Positions 21,628-30,544 of a stretch of DNA of 43,208 nucleotides are shown here, one piece after another (position 1 is the stretch's first letter; the number at the start of each line of letters is the position of its first letter). Position numbers and translations under genes: made by a program. This DNA is from an uncultured Elusimicrobium sp. (GTDB lineage: Bacteria > Elusimicrobiota > Elusimicrobia > Elusimicrobiales > Elusimicrobiaceae). The notes beneath the pieces were generated by a model that worked only from the letters and a program-made list of their open reading frames with translations, had not been told where the DNA came from and did not search any database. The stretch lies in NCBI GenBank assembly GCA_947170005.1, contig CAMVRX010000002.1, forward strand, positions 1-43,208, written 5' to 3'.

Positions 21628-23544
21628 ATGAAACTACCGCAAGATTTTTCATTCAAATCGCGCCTGTGGGCAGGTTATTTTTTAGTGCTGCTGGGTTTGT
21701 TTACCGCTGCGCGGCTGGCGGTATGGGGGGCTTATCATCCGGTGTTTCAAACGCTGGGCCCCGCGCAAACCATTGCGGGCTTTGTAAAAGGGATATTGTT
21801 TGATACCTCTGTTATTTGTCTATTTGGCGCGCCTGTGTTTGTACTATTATGGTTGCCGCTGCGGTCGGTTAAGTTTTTAAAAGCACTTCACGTGTTGTGG
21901 TGTGTGGCGGTTGTGTTTTTTGCGTTTGTATTGGTGGCCGATTTTGTGTACTTCCCCGAGGCCAAACGCCACATGGCCGAGGAGCTGCTCTACCTCAAAA
22001 ATGAAATCGGTTTTTTAGTGCACTACACATTAAGCGGTTACTGGTGGGCGCTGCTGTTATTGGCGGGGGCTTTTGCGGGGCTGGTGAAAGCCGGGTTTTG
22101 GCTCATTAACCGTTTTTATCATCCTGTACCGCAAGCCGTTTGGAAAAGTGTACTGGCTTTTGTACTGGCCGGTGGACTGGTGTTTTTGGGCATCCGCGGG
22201 CAGCTGAGCGGCAAGGCACTTTCCATGCGCTCTTTAAATGCGCTCTCGTCCAGTACGGCGCAAGGCGTGCTGATGAGTAACGGGGTGTTTTCGGCATACC
22301 ATTCGCTGCGCCGCGGCCAGGCGCAAATCGTCAACCCAATGCCTAAAGAGCAAGCGCTGGTTCTTACGCAAGAGCTATTATCTTCCCCGCAAGAAACGTT
22401 TGTGGATCCGGAATATCCGCTGGTGCGCGCGGTCAAAACCCAAGGCCCGGCTAAACCGCTTAACGTGTTGGTAGTGCTGCTGGAAAGTTGGACCCCGCGC
22501 TACATAGACGTGTACGGCCAAAATGGTTACGGTGTAACACCCTATTTTGACCAACTGGCGCGCCAAGGGGTGTTGTTTACAAACGCCTACGCGGTCGGCG
22601 TGCGCAGCATTTTTGGGATCGGGGCCAGTTTTGCCGGGGTGCCGCTGGTGCCGGGTATCGGCCAATTTTCAGACGGGTTGGAGCTTAATGCCATTACCTC
22701 GGTAGCGCGCGTGTTGCGCGGGCGGGGCTATTACACGGCGTTTATGCAGTCTTCCTTGCGCAGCTCCTACCAAATGTGCAGCATGGCCGAGCATATTTTT
22801 GGGTTTGAAGAAAGTTTGGGCATGGAAGATTTGCCGCAACGCATGGACTACCAAGCCAAGCAAGACTTTGGCTACGATTACGATTTACTACAATCTGCCG
22901 CGGACAAAGCCCAAGCCGCGCACGAGCAGAAGCGTCCGTTTTTCATTTTTGCGTTTACCGGCACAACGCATACGCCGTTTAATGCGACCACCCCGCAGTT
23001 TGAAAAATATCCGCGCACCACGGACGAAAACAAGTACCTCAACACCCTGTTTTATGCCGATTATTCCGTGGGCAAACTGGTGGAGCGCGCCCAACAGGAA
23101 GGGTGGCTAAACGATACGGTTTTTGTGTTTATGGCGGACCATACCCTGGGGCTTGCCCAAACCGGGGATGATATTTACCAAAAGTTCCGCATCCCCCTGT
23201 TGGTGTACGCACCGGGCGTGTTATCCCCGCGCAGCGTAACGTACCCGGTTTCCCAGTTGGATTTAATTCCCACGTTGTTTCATTTACTTGGGCTGCCCGA
23301 GCCGTTCTCGGCCCTGGGGGTGGATAGCTTGAACCCGCAGATTGCCCACCGCGCGTTTATTACGGAGGGGGGGAACCTGGCCCTCATTACCCCGCAGGGG
23401 TTTTTACGCCACGACCGCAGCAAAGGGCTGGAAAGTTCTTTTGCGCCCAACAGCGCAGCGTATGAGCAGTTGGAAAATGAAGTGCTGGCGTTGGATAAAA
23501 GCGTAACGAGTTTATTTCAAAGTAACCGTTGGATGAAAGAATAG
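21628..23544 (+). CDS. LtaS-like membrane sulfatase-fold enzyme (phosphoglycerol/phosphoethanolamine transferase type)
   Basis: 638 residues: five predicted transmembrane helices (to about residue 195), then a periplasmic alkaline-phosphatase-fold domain. Metal-site motifs: VVLLESW (Glu), AVGVRSIFGIGASF (nucleophile position, here Ser rather than the usual Thr), FIFAFTGTTHTPF and VFMADHTLG (Asp-His). Relatives transfer phosphoglycerol, phosphoethanolamine or similar groups to envelope glycolipids or glycans. In a Gram-negative cell, modification of membrane-derived glycans or lipid A-type acceptors is more likely than lipoteichoic acid synthesis. Single-gene unit with a promoter directly at the start and a terminator after it. 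Confidence 0.87.
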   Translation: MKLPQDFSFKSRLWAGYFLVLLGLFTAARLAVWGAYHPVFQTLGPAQTIAGFVKGILFDTSVICLFGAPVFVLLWLPLRSVKFLKALHVLWCVAVVFFAFVLVADFVYFPEAKRHMAEELLYLKNEIGFLVHYTLSGYWWALLLLAGAFAGLVKAGFWLINRFYHPVPQAVWKSVLAFVLAGGLVFLGIRGQLSGKALSMRSLNALSSSTAQGVLMSNGVFSAYHSLRRGQAQIVNPMPKEQALVLTQELLSSPQETFVDPEYPLVRAVKTQGPAKPLNVLVVLLESWTPRYIDVYGQNGYGVTPYFDQLARQGVLFTNAYAVGVRSIFGIGASFAGVPLVPGIGQFSDGLELNAITSVARVLRGRGYYTAFMQSSLRSSYQMCSMAEHIFGFEESLGMEDLPQRMDYQAKQDFGYDYDLLQSAADKAQAAHEQKRPFFIFAFTGTTHTPFNATTPQFEKYPRTTDENKYLNTLFYADYSVGKLVERAQQEGWLNDTVFVFMADHTLGLAQTGDDIYQKFRIPLLVYAPGVLSPRSVTYPVSQLDLIPTLFHLLGLPEPFSALGVDSLNPQIAHRAFITEGGNLALITPQGFLRHDRSKGLESSFAPNSAAYEQLENEVLALDKSVTSLFQSNRWMKE

Positions 23545-23554
23545 CCAAAAAATA

Positions 23555-23579
23555 ACGGGCGGCTTTTACAGCCGCCCGT
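23555..23579. terminator. bidirectional terminator between the sulfatase-fold gene and oadB
   Basis: ACGGGCGGCT-TTTAC-AGCCGCCCGT, perfect 10-bp stem between convergent genes. Confidence 0.85.
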
Positions 23580-23596
23580 CTTACGGAACAAACAGT

Positions 23597-24763
23597 CTAC
23601 TTCCCTAAAATAGCCAGCAGTACGCCCGCCGCTACCGCACTGCCAATGACGCCCGCTACATTGGGGCCCATCGCGTGCATCAACAGATAATTTTGCTTGT
23701 CATACTCCAAGCCCACTTTGTTGGACACGCGCGCGGCCATCGGCACGGCCGATACGCCCGCAGAGCCGATAAGTGGGTTGATTTTCTCTTTAGAAAATAC
23801 GTTCATCAGCTTGGCCAGCAGCACGCCCGAAGCGGTCGCCACTGAGAACGCGATAATCCCCAGTGCCAAAATACCCAGGGTTTCCGTCGTCAAAAAGTGG
23901 TCGTACTGGAGTTTAGAGCCCACGGACAAGCCCAAGAGAATAGTTACAATGTTGCAAAATTCGTTTTGCAAGGTTTTGCTCAAGCGTTCAGCCACGCCGG
24001 ATTCTTTAACCAGGTTGCCAAACGTAAGGCACCCGATAAGCGGCGCCGCCGACGGCAAGAGAAGCGTGCACAAAATGAGAATCACCAGCGGGAACAAGAT
24101 TTTCTCGCGCTTGGAAACCGGGCGCAGCTGCGTCATGCGGATTTTGCGTTCTTCTTCGGTGGTCAGCAGTTTCATAATGGGCGGCTGGATGATCGGTACC
24201 AGGGCCATGTAAGAATAGGCTGCCACAGCAATTGCGCCCAAAAGTTGCGGCGCCAAGCGGGAGGTTAAGTAAATAGACGTCGGTCCGTCCGCCCCGCCAA
24301 TAATGCCGATTGAGGCCGCCTCTTTTAAGCCAAATGCAAACGGGTGCGCATCGCCAAACGTAACGTACGAAAGGCCGATTGCCCCAATCAAAGTGGCAAA
24401 AATACCAAACTGCGCCGCGCCGCCCAACAATGCCATTTTGGGGTTGGCAATCAGGGGGCCAAAGTCCGTCATGGCGCCCACGGCCATAAAGATAAACAGC
24501 GGGAACAGCCCGGTGTTAATCCCGGCGTTAAAAATAATGCCCAAAAACCCGTTAGCCTCGGCAATCATTTCGCCGGGAGGCATGGGGATATTGGCCAAAA
24601 TACCGCCAAAGGCAATCGGCACTAAGAGCAGGGGTTCAAATTGCTTTTTAATCCCCAACCAAAGTAGGAAACAGCACACGGCAATCATTACCGCTTGTTG
24701 CCATACCATGGTGTACAGGCCGGTGGTTTGCCAAATTTTTATAAATGCTTGTGCAAAGTCCAT
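23597..24763 (-). CDS. oadB: Na+-pumping decarboxylase beta subunit (oxaloacetate decarboxylase)
   Basis: 388 residues of very hydrophobic OadB/GcdB/MmdB type with about nine membrane segments. The conserved [20 protein letters not shown] region carries the essential Asp of the Na+ channel, and [13 protein letters not shown] and [19 protein letters not shown] are family hallmarks. It releases CO2 from carboxybiotin on OadA and uses that energy to pump sodium out of the cell. It follows oadA by 8 nt and is the last gene of birA-oadG-oadA-oadB. The alpha subunit decides the substrate; oxaloacetate is likely. Confidence 0.93.
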   Translation of the reverse strand: MDFAQAFIKIWQTTGLYTMVWQQAVMIAVCCFLLWLGIKKQFEPLLLVPIAFGGILANIPMPPGEMIAEANGFLGIIFNAGINTGLFPLFIFMAVGAMTDFGPLIANPKMALLGGAAQFGIFATLIGAIGLSYVTFGDAHPFAFGLKEAASIGIIGGADGPTSIYLTSRLAPQLLGAIAVAAYSYMALVPIIQPPIMKLLTTEEERKIRMTQLRPVSKREKILFPLVILILCTLLLPSAAPLIGCLTFGNLVKESGVAERLSKTLQNEFCNIVTILLGLSVGSKLQYDHFLTTETLGILALGIIAFSVATASGVLLAKLMNVFSKEKINPLIGSAGVSAVPMAARVSNKVGLEYDKQNYLLMHAMGPNVAGVIGSAVAAGVLLAILGK

Positions 24764-24771
24764 AGCGCCCC

Positions 24772-26562
24772 CTATTTAATTTCCGCCAAGGTGTGGCCGG
24801 TTTGTACCTGGTCGCCTTGTTTGACGTTAAAATGGATGACACCCGCAGCCGGAGCGGACACCGGGGTTTCCATCTTCATCGCTTCCAGGACCACAATTTC
24901 CTGGCCTTCAGCTACGCGGTCGCCGTCTTTGACGCTAAAGCGCAGCACGGCACCGGGTACCGGGGCTTTCACCGTGGCACCGCCGGCCGCCGCTTGTGCG
25001 GAGGCTTTGGCATCACTGGCCGCGGTGGAAATATCGTAGCGTTTGCCGTTGACGGTGGCGGAGTTGCCGCCGTCAAAAATCACTTCGTAGGCTTGGCCGT
25101 TAACGGTTACTTTCACAGCGCCGCCTTCGGTAGCCGCGGGTTTTTTAGCGTCAGCTGCCCAGCGGATTCCGTTTACTTTGGCCTGCCCTTTGAGGAACAA
25201 AATCCCTTTATCGGCACAGGTGGCCACGATGAATTTATTTTCCTCGGTGACAGGCAAATTGTTTTCTTTAAGTTTTTGCTCAGCTACTTTTAAACCTTTT
25301 TTAGGATCGGCGTTATTGATTTCCAACACGGTTTTCTTCGTCGGTTCTAAGCCCAGCTGTTCGCTGGCGATTTTTACCACTTTCGGGTCCGGTTCCACGG
25401 GGGTTTTACCAAAATATCCCAGCACCATTTTACCGTAGCCGGGGGTGATTTTCTTCCACGGGCCGGCCATCACGTTGGAGTAGGCTTGTTGGAAATAGAA
25501 CTGCGAAACGGGGGTTACAGACGTGCCAAACCCGCCCAGTTTTACGCATTCGCCCATGGCTTTGACGACTTCGGGGAATTTGTCAAAGGTGCCGTTGTCG
25601 CGCATCATTTGCGTGTTGGCCGTTAAGGCACCGCCGGGCAACGGCGAAAACGGAATAATCGGGTTGACGGCCGTAGCCTCGGGCGGCAAGAAGTATTTAG
25701 CCATGCAGTCTTTAAATACGTTTTCGGCTTCTTGGATTTTGTGCGGGTCAATGTCTAAGGTATATTCGGTCCCGCGCAGTGCGTGCCACATCGTTAAAAT
25801 ATCGGGCTGGCAAGTACCGCCGGAAACGGGCTGCATGGAAAGGTCCAAACTGTCTGCCCCGTTTTCAATAGCGGCTAAGCAGCAGGCAATGGCGTTACCG
25901 GCCGTTTCGTGCGTGTGGAACACAATTTTGGTGCCTTTGGGCAGCAGCTTGCGCGCCATAGCCATGGTTTTGCCGACGGTGTGCGGCGTAGAAGTGCCGG
26001 ACGCGTCCTTAAAGCACACAGAGTCAAACGGCACGCCGGAATCTAAAATTTGGCGCAAGATTTTTTCGTAGAAAATTTCGGTGTGGATTTTACCGGTAGG
26101 GTCCCAACCGGGGGGGAGGGACATCATGGTTACGCACACTTCGTGTTTCAGGCCGGCGTTGTGGATACATTTGCCGGAGTAGATTAAATTGTTTACATCA
26201 TTTAAGGCGTCAAAGTTGCGGATGGTCGTGGTGCCGTGTTTTTTAAATAGTTCGGCATGGGCTTTGATGACGTCGGAGGATTGGCTGTCGAGCCCCACCA
26301 CGTTTACGCCGCGCGCCAAGGTTTGCAAATTGGCATCCGGGCCGGCGGTTTTGCGGAAGGTATCCATCATATCAAACGCATTTTCATTGCAATAAAAATA
26401 CAGCGCCTGGAAGCGGGCTCCGCCGCCAAATTCCATGTGGTTAATTCCGGCGTGTTTGGCCGCTTCTACGGCGGGCATAAAGTCTTTGGTCAGTACGCGC
26501 GCCCCGTAGACGGATTGGAACCCGTCGCGAAACGCAGTGAGCATAAAGTTAATTTTTTTCAT
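24772..26562 (-). CDS. oadA: oxaloacetate decarboxylase alpha subunit (carboxyltransferase + biotin domain)
   Basis: 596 residues. The N-terminal HMGL-like TIM barrel begins [17 protein letters not shown] and includes the carboxyltransferase motifs [12 protein letters not shown] and [11 protein letters not shown] conserved helical domain follows, then a Pro/Ala-rich linker, and a C-terminal biotinyl domain with [10 protein letters not shown]; Lys563 is the biotinylation site. It transfers CO2 from oxaloacetate to biotin, giving pyruvate. The Shine-Dalgarno GGAG lies close to the ATG. The biotin ligase gene at the head of the same operon would modify Lys563. Confidence 0.93.
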   Translation of the reverse strand: MKKINFMLTAFRDGFQSVYGARVLTKDFMPAVEAAKHAGINHMEFGGGARFQALYFYCNENAFDMMDTFRKTAGPDANLQTLARGVNVVGLDSQSSDVIKAHAELFKKHGTTTIRNFDALNDVNNLIYSGKCIHNAGLKHEVCVTMMSLPPGWDPTGKIHTEIFYEKILRQILDSGVPFDSVCFKDASGTSTPHTVGKTMAMARKLLPKGTKIVFHTHETAGNAIACCLAAIENGADSLDLSMQPVSGGTCQPDILTMWHALRGTEYTLDIDPHKIQEAENVFKDCMAKYFLPPEATAVNPIIPFSPLPGGALTANTQMMRDNGTFDKFPEVVKAMGECVKLGGFGTSVTPVSQFYFQQAYSNVMAGPWKKITPGYGKMVLGYFGKTPVEPDPKVVKIASEQLGLEPTKKTVLEINNADPKKGLKVAEQKLKENNLPVTEENKFIVATCADKGILFLKGQAKVNGIRWAADAKKPAATEGGAVKVTVNGQAYEVIFDGGNSATVNGKRYDISTAASDAKASAQAAAGGATVKAPVPGAVLRFSVKDGDRVAEGQEIVVLEAMKMETPVSAPAAGVIHFNVKQGDQVQTGHTLAEIK

Positions 26563-26570
26563 AAGTTCTC

Positions 26571-26786
26571 CTATTTTCCTTGAAATCGTTTAGCAGCGGC
26601 AATTGCCACGGCAATTAAGGCGTTATCCGCCACGGCCGGTACAGTTTGCGGGAAATATTTTTCCATTTTCTGCACGGCAATTCCCAGCACTTTCATCAGT
26701 AGCACCAGAATAATCAAAAACACAAACACTACACTCATCCCAATGACGGTAATGTTGACCGCTTGGGCGATTAAGCTTTCACTCAT
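26571..26786 (-). CDS. oadG: oxaloacetate decarboxylase gamma subunit
   Basis: 71 residues with one N-terminal transmembrane helix (ITVIGMSVVFVFLIILVLLM, about 12-31) and a short Ala-rich cytoplasmic tail, the pattern of OadG, which tethers alpha to beta. The classical zinc-binding His cluster at the C-terminus is missing. The ATG overlaps the birA stop (ATGA), and oadA follows after 8 nt. Confidence 0.88.
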   Translation of the reverse strand: MSESLIAQAVNITVIGMSVVFVFLIILVLLMKVLGIAVQKMEKYFPQTVPAVADNALIAVAIAAAKRFQGK

Positions 26787-27487
26787 ACAATTAAGTCTCC
26801 TATCAAAATTTCCTGCGGGCCTTGGGCCGTACGCAGTAAAAGGGTGCCGCGGGGGGAAATATCTTCCACGATTCCCGTCACCGCGCTTGCGACGTTTTTA
26901 ACAGCAATTTGTTTGCCCACAAAAGGGAAACGCTCTTTGTAAGCCGAGCAAATGGCACGAAAGCCGTCTGCCACCACAGCCGGATACCCGGCAAAAAACA
27001 AATCTAATACTGCTTGTAAAAAATCTTCTTGGGCTACGTTCACGCCCAATTCACGCAGCGACACAGCTGGCTGGCCCACCTGGGATAAACCCGCTTGTGC
27101 CACATTCACACCCACGCCCAGCACCACGCACGCCACTTGGTTATTTTGCACAACGGCTTCACTTAAAATACCGCAAAGCTTTTTGCCGTTTACTTGCACG
27201 TCGTTGGGCCATTTGAGATTGGGTTGCAGCGCGTAACGTTCGGTCGCTTGGCAGATACATAAGGCCATCAGTTGGGTGAAATTGGCCACAAAATCGGTTT
27301 TAGTAGGCTTTAACAGCACCGAGAAATACAACCCTCCCGGCTCGCTAATCCAGCGGCGGTCAAAGCGGCCGCGCCCGGCGGTTTGGGTGCCGGCAGTTAC
27401 GACGGTTTGGTCGTTTAGTTCACTGTGATGTTGTTTGAGGTACGACTGGGTGGAATCCAACGTCTCAAAATACAAAATGTTACTCAT
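26783..27487 (-). CDS. birA: biotin-[acetyl-CoA-carboxylase] ligase type enzyme (monofunctional BirA)
   Basis: 234 residues from the ATG at 27487 (MSNILYFETLDSTQ). A 9-residue extension from a TTG upstream is unlikely. Biotin ligase motifs: TAGRGRFDRRW (adenylate binding), KWPNDVQVNGKKLCGIL and VVLGVGVNV, followed by the small SH3-like C-terminal domain. No N-terminal helix-turn-helix, so not a repressor. It attaches biotin to carrier lysines; its position as first gene of the oad operon, with ATGA coupling to oadG, points to OadA as target. Confidence 0.92.
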   Translation of the reverse strand: MSNILYFETLDSTQSYLKQHHSELNDQTVVTAGTQTAGRGRFDRRWISEPGGLYFSVLLKPTKTDFVANFTQLMALCICQATERYALQPNLKWPNDVQVNGKKLCGILSEAVVQNNQVACVVLGVGVNVAQAGLSQVGQPAVSLRELGVNVAQEDFLQAVLDLFFAGYPAVVADGFRAICSAYKERFPFVGKQIAVKNVASAVTGIVEDISPRGTLLLRTAQGPQEILIGDLIV

Positions 27488-27552
27488 AAAAAGCCTACAT
27501 ATATATTTTATCAAATTTGGTCCTGGTTTTTGTGCCGATTTTTTGTTATACT

Positions 27553-27819
27553 ATCAGTACAATTTAATCTGTTTTTGGAACTGTACATTCGGTGTACGGT
27601 ACGCTTTTAGGAAACTAAAAGAGTAAAGCAATGCCAAAGACAGTCGTTTAAGGCATAAGATGGCGGACCTTCGAAACCCGCTGTCTTGTGCCGAGTGCTT
27701 ATTTACGTAAGCCACGGCTGTTGCGCGGTTGAGTGTATTGCTTTACTCAGGCGGTAATAGCCGTTTTTGCATGGTTCCGGGGCGGGTGAATTGAAAATTA
27801 AACCGTAAGGAGAACAAAA
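27553..27819 (+). ncRNA. structured pilin leader RNA, copy L6
   Basis: -10 TATACT at 27547-27552. Elements: closing GGAAC (27577-27581) with GGTTCC (27773-27778); hairpin GTACA/TGTAC (27583-27597); hairpin CTTTTAG-GAAA-CTAAAAG (27604-27621), a GNRA loop; helix A AGTAAAGCAAT (27622-27632) with A' ATTGCTTTACT (27737-27747), eleven perfect pairs; hairpin B of fifteen positions with G-U pairs (27652-27666 / 27678-27692); hairpin C GCTTA/TAAGC (27697-27712); D ACGGCT (27714-27719) with D' AGCCGT (27759-27764). RBS AAGGAG before the ATG. The bases 27488-27546 hold only the divergent birA start and the promoter. Confidence 0.83.
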
Positions 27820-28365
27820 ATGACATACAAAAACACCCGGCGGGGTTTTACGCTCATTGAGTTGTTAGTGGTTGTACTTATTATCGGTATTTTGGCGGCG
27901 GTAGCCGTTCCGCAATACCAAAAAGCCGTGGAAAAAGCGCGCACCGCGGAAGCAGTTTCCGTCATGGCTAGCATAATGCAAGCTATGGACGTATGGGTGC
28001 TTGAAAATGGTTACCCAGCAACAGGTAAAGCAGTCCAATTTTTTGGAAATGGAAACGTGACAAAGGGGGAACTGCTAGTCGACCTTGAAAGTGCGCTAGG
28101 ATGTACTTGGGGAGAAGGAGGCTGTGCTAGTAAATTTTTTACTTATTCAGCAGTATGCAGCAACGGTGGTTGTACTATTTCGGCTTCCCGGCAGATTAAC
28201 GGTAGTGAAATTTATTACCTGGACATGTTTAAAGACACAATCGGAACTTTGAAAAAACGGTGTTGGATGTCTCCGGATGAGCGCACGGCTCCTTGTTGTA
28301 GTTTGGCAGCGCAAGGTTGGATCGCTATGGATTCGGATGAAGGGGCGCCAATGGAGGGATGCTGA
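27820..28365 (+). CDS. type IV pilin / pseudopilin-like protein 6
   Basis: 181 residues. Leader MTYKNTRRG, cleavage G|FTLIEL with Glu5, the standard helix and [18 protein letters not shown]. The C-terminal domain has Cys pairs ([25 protein letters not shown]) and ends EGAPMEGC. The CCSLAAQGW segment resembles the ends of pilins 4 and 5 (RSLAAQGDWT, LSSQGWT), a recurring C-terminal motif. The last 41 nt overlap the 3' end of pdxA on the other strand and no terminator is visible. Solitary unit behind leader L6. Confidence 0.88.
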   Translation: MTYKNTRRGFTLIELLVVVLIIGILAAVAVPQYQKAVEKARTAEAVSVMASIMQAMDVWVLENGYPATGKAVQFFGNGNVTKGELLVDLESALGCTWGEGGCASKFFTYSAVCSNGGCTISASRQINGSEIYYLDMFKDTIGTLKKRCWMSPDERTAPCCSLAAQGWIAMDSDEGAPMEGC

Positions 28366-29284
28366 TAGGTTTGTTTGATGTTGCAAACATTACAGCCGCC
28401 GCCATACTACTGGCGTCGGCTTTATTTTTGCTCGCAATATCAAAAGCCGTGCCGTGGGTGGGGGAAACACGCAAAAACGGCAGCCCGGCTGTAATATGTA
28501 CGGCGGGCTCTTTAGCCGCCAGTTTGAGCCCTAAGAGTGCCTGGTCGTGGTACATACATAAAAGTCCGTCATATTGACCGCGAATGTGCATAAGCCACGC
28601 CGCATCCGTCGGCACGGGGCCGTCCACTTGAAAACCTTGTTTTTGCAACGCGCGCACAGCGGGCGCAAGCACCTTGTTTTCTTCCTTTCCAAATTGGCCG
28701 TTATCCCCGGCGTGCGGATTAAGCGCGCACACCCCTACGCGCGGGTTTTTAATTCCTAAATTTTGAAGTGCCGCTATAAAATGCAAAGCGGATTTTTGCA
28801 CGCGGGCTTTAGCCAGCAGCCGCGGCAAATCGGCCACCGCAAAATGCTCCGTTACCAGCGCACAGCGCACCTGCCCGGCAACAAACATCATCAGTCCCTC
28901 CGCTCCGGTGCGTGCGCGCAGCAGCTCGGTGTGCCCGGTAAACGGGATGCCCGCCAGGTGCCAGCTTTGCTTGTTAATCGGTGCCGTTACTAAGGGGCAA
29001 CCGGTTTTAAGGGCCAGTTTAAGGCCCGTTTCCACCGCTTGAAAACTCACACGCCCGCCCCAGGCGGTGGGCCGCGGTTTGCCGGCCAGTTTGCCGGGCA
29101 TATCTATAGGGATGAGAGCCGCCAAATCATCCGTAAACCCGGCTTTTTCAAGGGAGTATGGCTCGCCAATGACAATAGGGGTACAAGCGCGTTGTACGCG
29201 TTTATCGCGCAGGGCTTTGACGGTAATTTCGGGGCCGATGCCCATGGGGTCGCCAGCAGTAATTAAAACAGGGGGTTTAGTCAT
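28325..29284 (-). CDS. pdxA: 4-hydroxythreonine-4-phosphate dehydrogenase
   Basis: 319 residues from [20 protein letters not shown] (ATG 29284). PdxA motifs: the opening GDPMGIGPE and the three metal-binding His in [15 protein letters not shown] and [11 protein letters not shown]. The enzyme oxidises 4-phosphohydroxy-threonine in the DXP-independent branch of pyridoxal phosphate synthesis. An 8-residue longer start (29308) lies inside the upstream terminator hairpin and is less likely. The final ~14 residues ([12 protein letters not shown]) are encoded by DNA that is also the 3' end of pilin 6 and do not look like a PdxA end, as if the native C-terminus was replaced. Confidence 0.92.
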   Translation of the reverse strand: MTKPPVLITAGDPMGIGPEITVKALRDKRVQRACTPIVIGEPYSLEKAGFTDDLAALIPIDMPGKLAGKPRPTAWGGRVSFQAVETGLKLALKTGCPLVTAPINKQSWHLAGIPFTGHTELLRARTGAEGLMMFVAGQVRCALVTEHFAVADLPRLLAKARVQKSALHFIAALQNLGIKNPRVGVCALNPHAGDNGQFGKEENKVLAPAVRALQKQGFQVDGPVPTDAAWLMHIRGQYDGLLCMYHDQALLGLKLAAKEPAVHITAGLPFLRVSPTHGTAFDIASKNKADASSMAAAVMFATSNKPISIPPLAPLHPNP

Positions 29285-29294
29285 TATAATAAAG

Positions 29295-29341
29295 GCCCCC
29301 TTCGTCATCCCGCAAAGTTTTTGTGCGGGATATAAGGGGGC
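29295..29341 (-). terminator. terminator after the second PPIase gene
   Basis: Long hairpin GCCCCCTT...ATCCCGCA / TGCGGGAT...AAGGGGGC, followed on the minus strand by TTTATTA. It separates the PBP-mfd-PPIase operon from pdxA, which must read through or have a weak promoter of its own. Confidence 0.8.
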
Positions 29342-29356
29342 TAGTATTTGTAAAAC

Positions 29357-30544
29357 TTATTTCTTTACTTCTTCTTTTTTCTCGGCTTTTTTAGCCGCTT
29401 CGGCTTGCAACTTGGCTTGTTCGGCCGCAATCGCTTTATCCACTTCAAATTCTTTAGTGATTTTGATGTCTGCCTTTTCGGCCAAGCCGGATAGATACTT
29501 GGCTTGTGCTTCCAACACGCGGGTTTGGGCTAAATATTGGCCTAAATCGTTTTTGATTTCGTCAAACCCAATGGTGCGTTCGGCCCGTTTTTCTTTTACC
29601 TTAATAATGTGGTAGCCCAGGTCGGTTTTAATCGGGTCGCTTACTTTACCCACAGCCAGCGTAAACGCTTTAGCATCAATTTCTTTGGGGGCAATGCCTT
29701 TGACCAAAATCATATCCCCGCCGGAGGCCAAAGCTTGTTGGTCTTCGGTGTAGTTTTTAACCGCGGTAGAAAAATCCATGCCGTTATCAATTTCTTTTTT
29801 GATTTTTTTAGCTAATTCTTCTTTGGCTTTTTTGTCGGCCTCGCTCATGTCTTTGGTAGTAGCCAGGTAGATGTGCCCGATGCGCACCTGTTCGGCCGAG
29901 AGCTGTTTTAATTTAGCGGCAATCGCTTGTACTTCTTGCAAGTGTTGCGGGTTTTCTTGCTCCATGGCTTTTAATTTTTTGGTGTTGTTTTTAAGGACGG
30001 CCTGCACGTCGTCATACAAGGCTTTGGCATCGGCTTCTTCCACCGGTTTAATGGATTTTTGCAATTCCTGCTCCATCAGTTTGCGCGAGGCAATTTCGCG
30101 GGAGAGTTTAGCCTTGTAGGTTTTGAGCGTCATTCCTTGTTTTTTAAGGGCTTCGTTAAAGCGTTTTTCGGCGCCTTTGGGGTCAGGCTGGCCGGTTTTT
30201 TCGTCTACGGCAAAGCGGGATTTAATTTCACTCAGTCCTTCGTCCAGTTCCGAGTCTTTGACTGTAATTTTGGCTTCCTCGGCTGCCTGGTACACCAATT
30301 CCTTGGAAATTAAATCTTTGAGCACTTCTTTGCCCAAAATATCCTTGGCGTAGGGGCGTTCTAAAAATTGTGGGGCGTTGACTTGGTAGGTTTCCACCAC
30401 GCTTTGCAAATAAGCATCATACTCCGAAGCTAGCACCGGTTTGCCGTTTACCGTAGCAACGGAAGATTCCAACACTTTACCCTGGGCGCCTACACTTAAA
30501 ACGGCCACGAGCAGGGCGGCACATACACTATTCATTTTTGTCAT
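29357..30544 (-). CDS. periplasmic SurA/PrsA-type parvulin peptidyl-prolyl isomerase
   Basis: 395 residues from the ATG at 30544 (MTKMNSVCAALLVAVLS); an ATG three codons later is equally possible. The signal peptide ends near VGAQG. A SurA-N-like helical domain (SSVATVNGKPVLASEYDAYLQ) is followed by Lys/Glu-rich helices and a rotamase domain with VRIGHIYLATTKDMSEADK, LASGGDMILVKG and DLGYHIIKVKEKRAERTI. The tail is Ala/Lys/Glu rich. Such proteins chaperone outer-membrane or secreted proteins through the periplasm. The start overlaps the end of the upstream PPIase lipoprotein gene by 17 nt. Confidence 0.88.
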   Translation of the reverse strand: MTKMNSVCAALLVAVLSVGAQGKVLESSVATVNGKPVLASEYDAYLQSVVETYQVNAPQFLERPYAKDILGKEVLKDLISKELVYQAAEEAKITVKDSELDEGLSEIKSRFAVDEKTGQPDPKGAEKRFNEALKKQGMTLKTYKAKLSREIASRKLMEQELQKSIKPVEEADAKALYDDVQAVLKNNTKKLKAMEQENPQHLQEVQAIAAKLKQLSAEQVRIGHIYLATTKDMSEADKKAKEELAKKIKKEIDNGMDFSTAVKNYTEDQQALASGGDMILVKGIAPKEIDAKAFTLAVGKVSDPIKTDLGYHIIKVKEKRAERTIGFDEIKNDLGQYLAQTRVLEAQAKYLSGLAEKADIKITKEFEVDKAIAAEQAKLQAEAAKKAEKKEEVKK

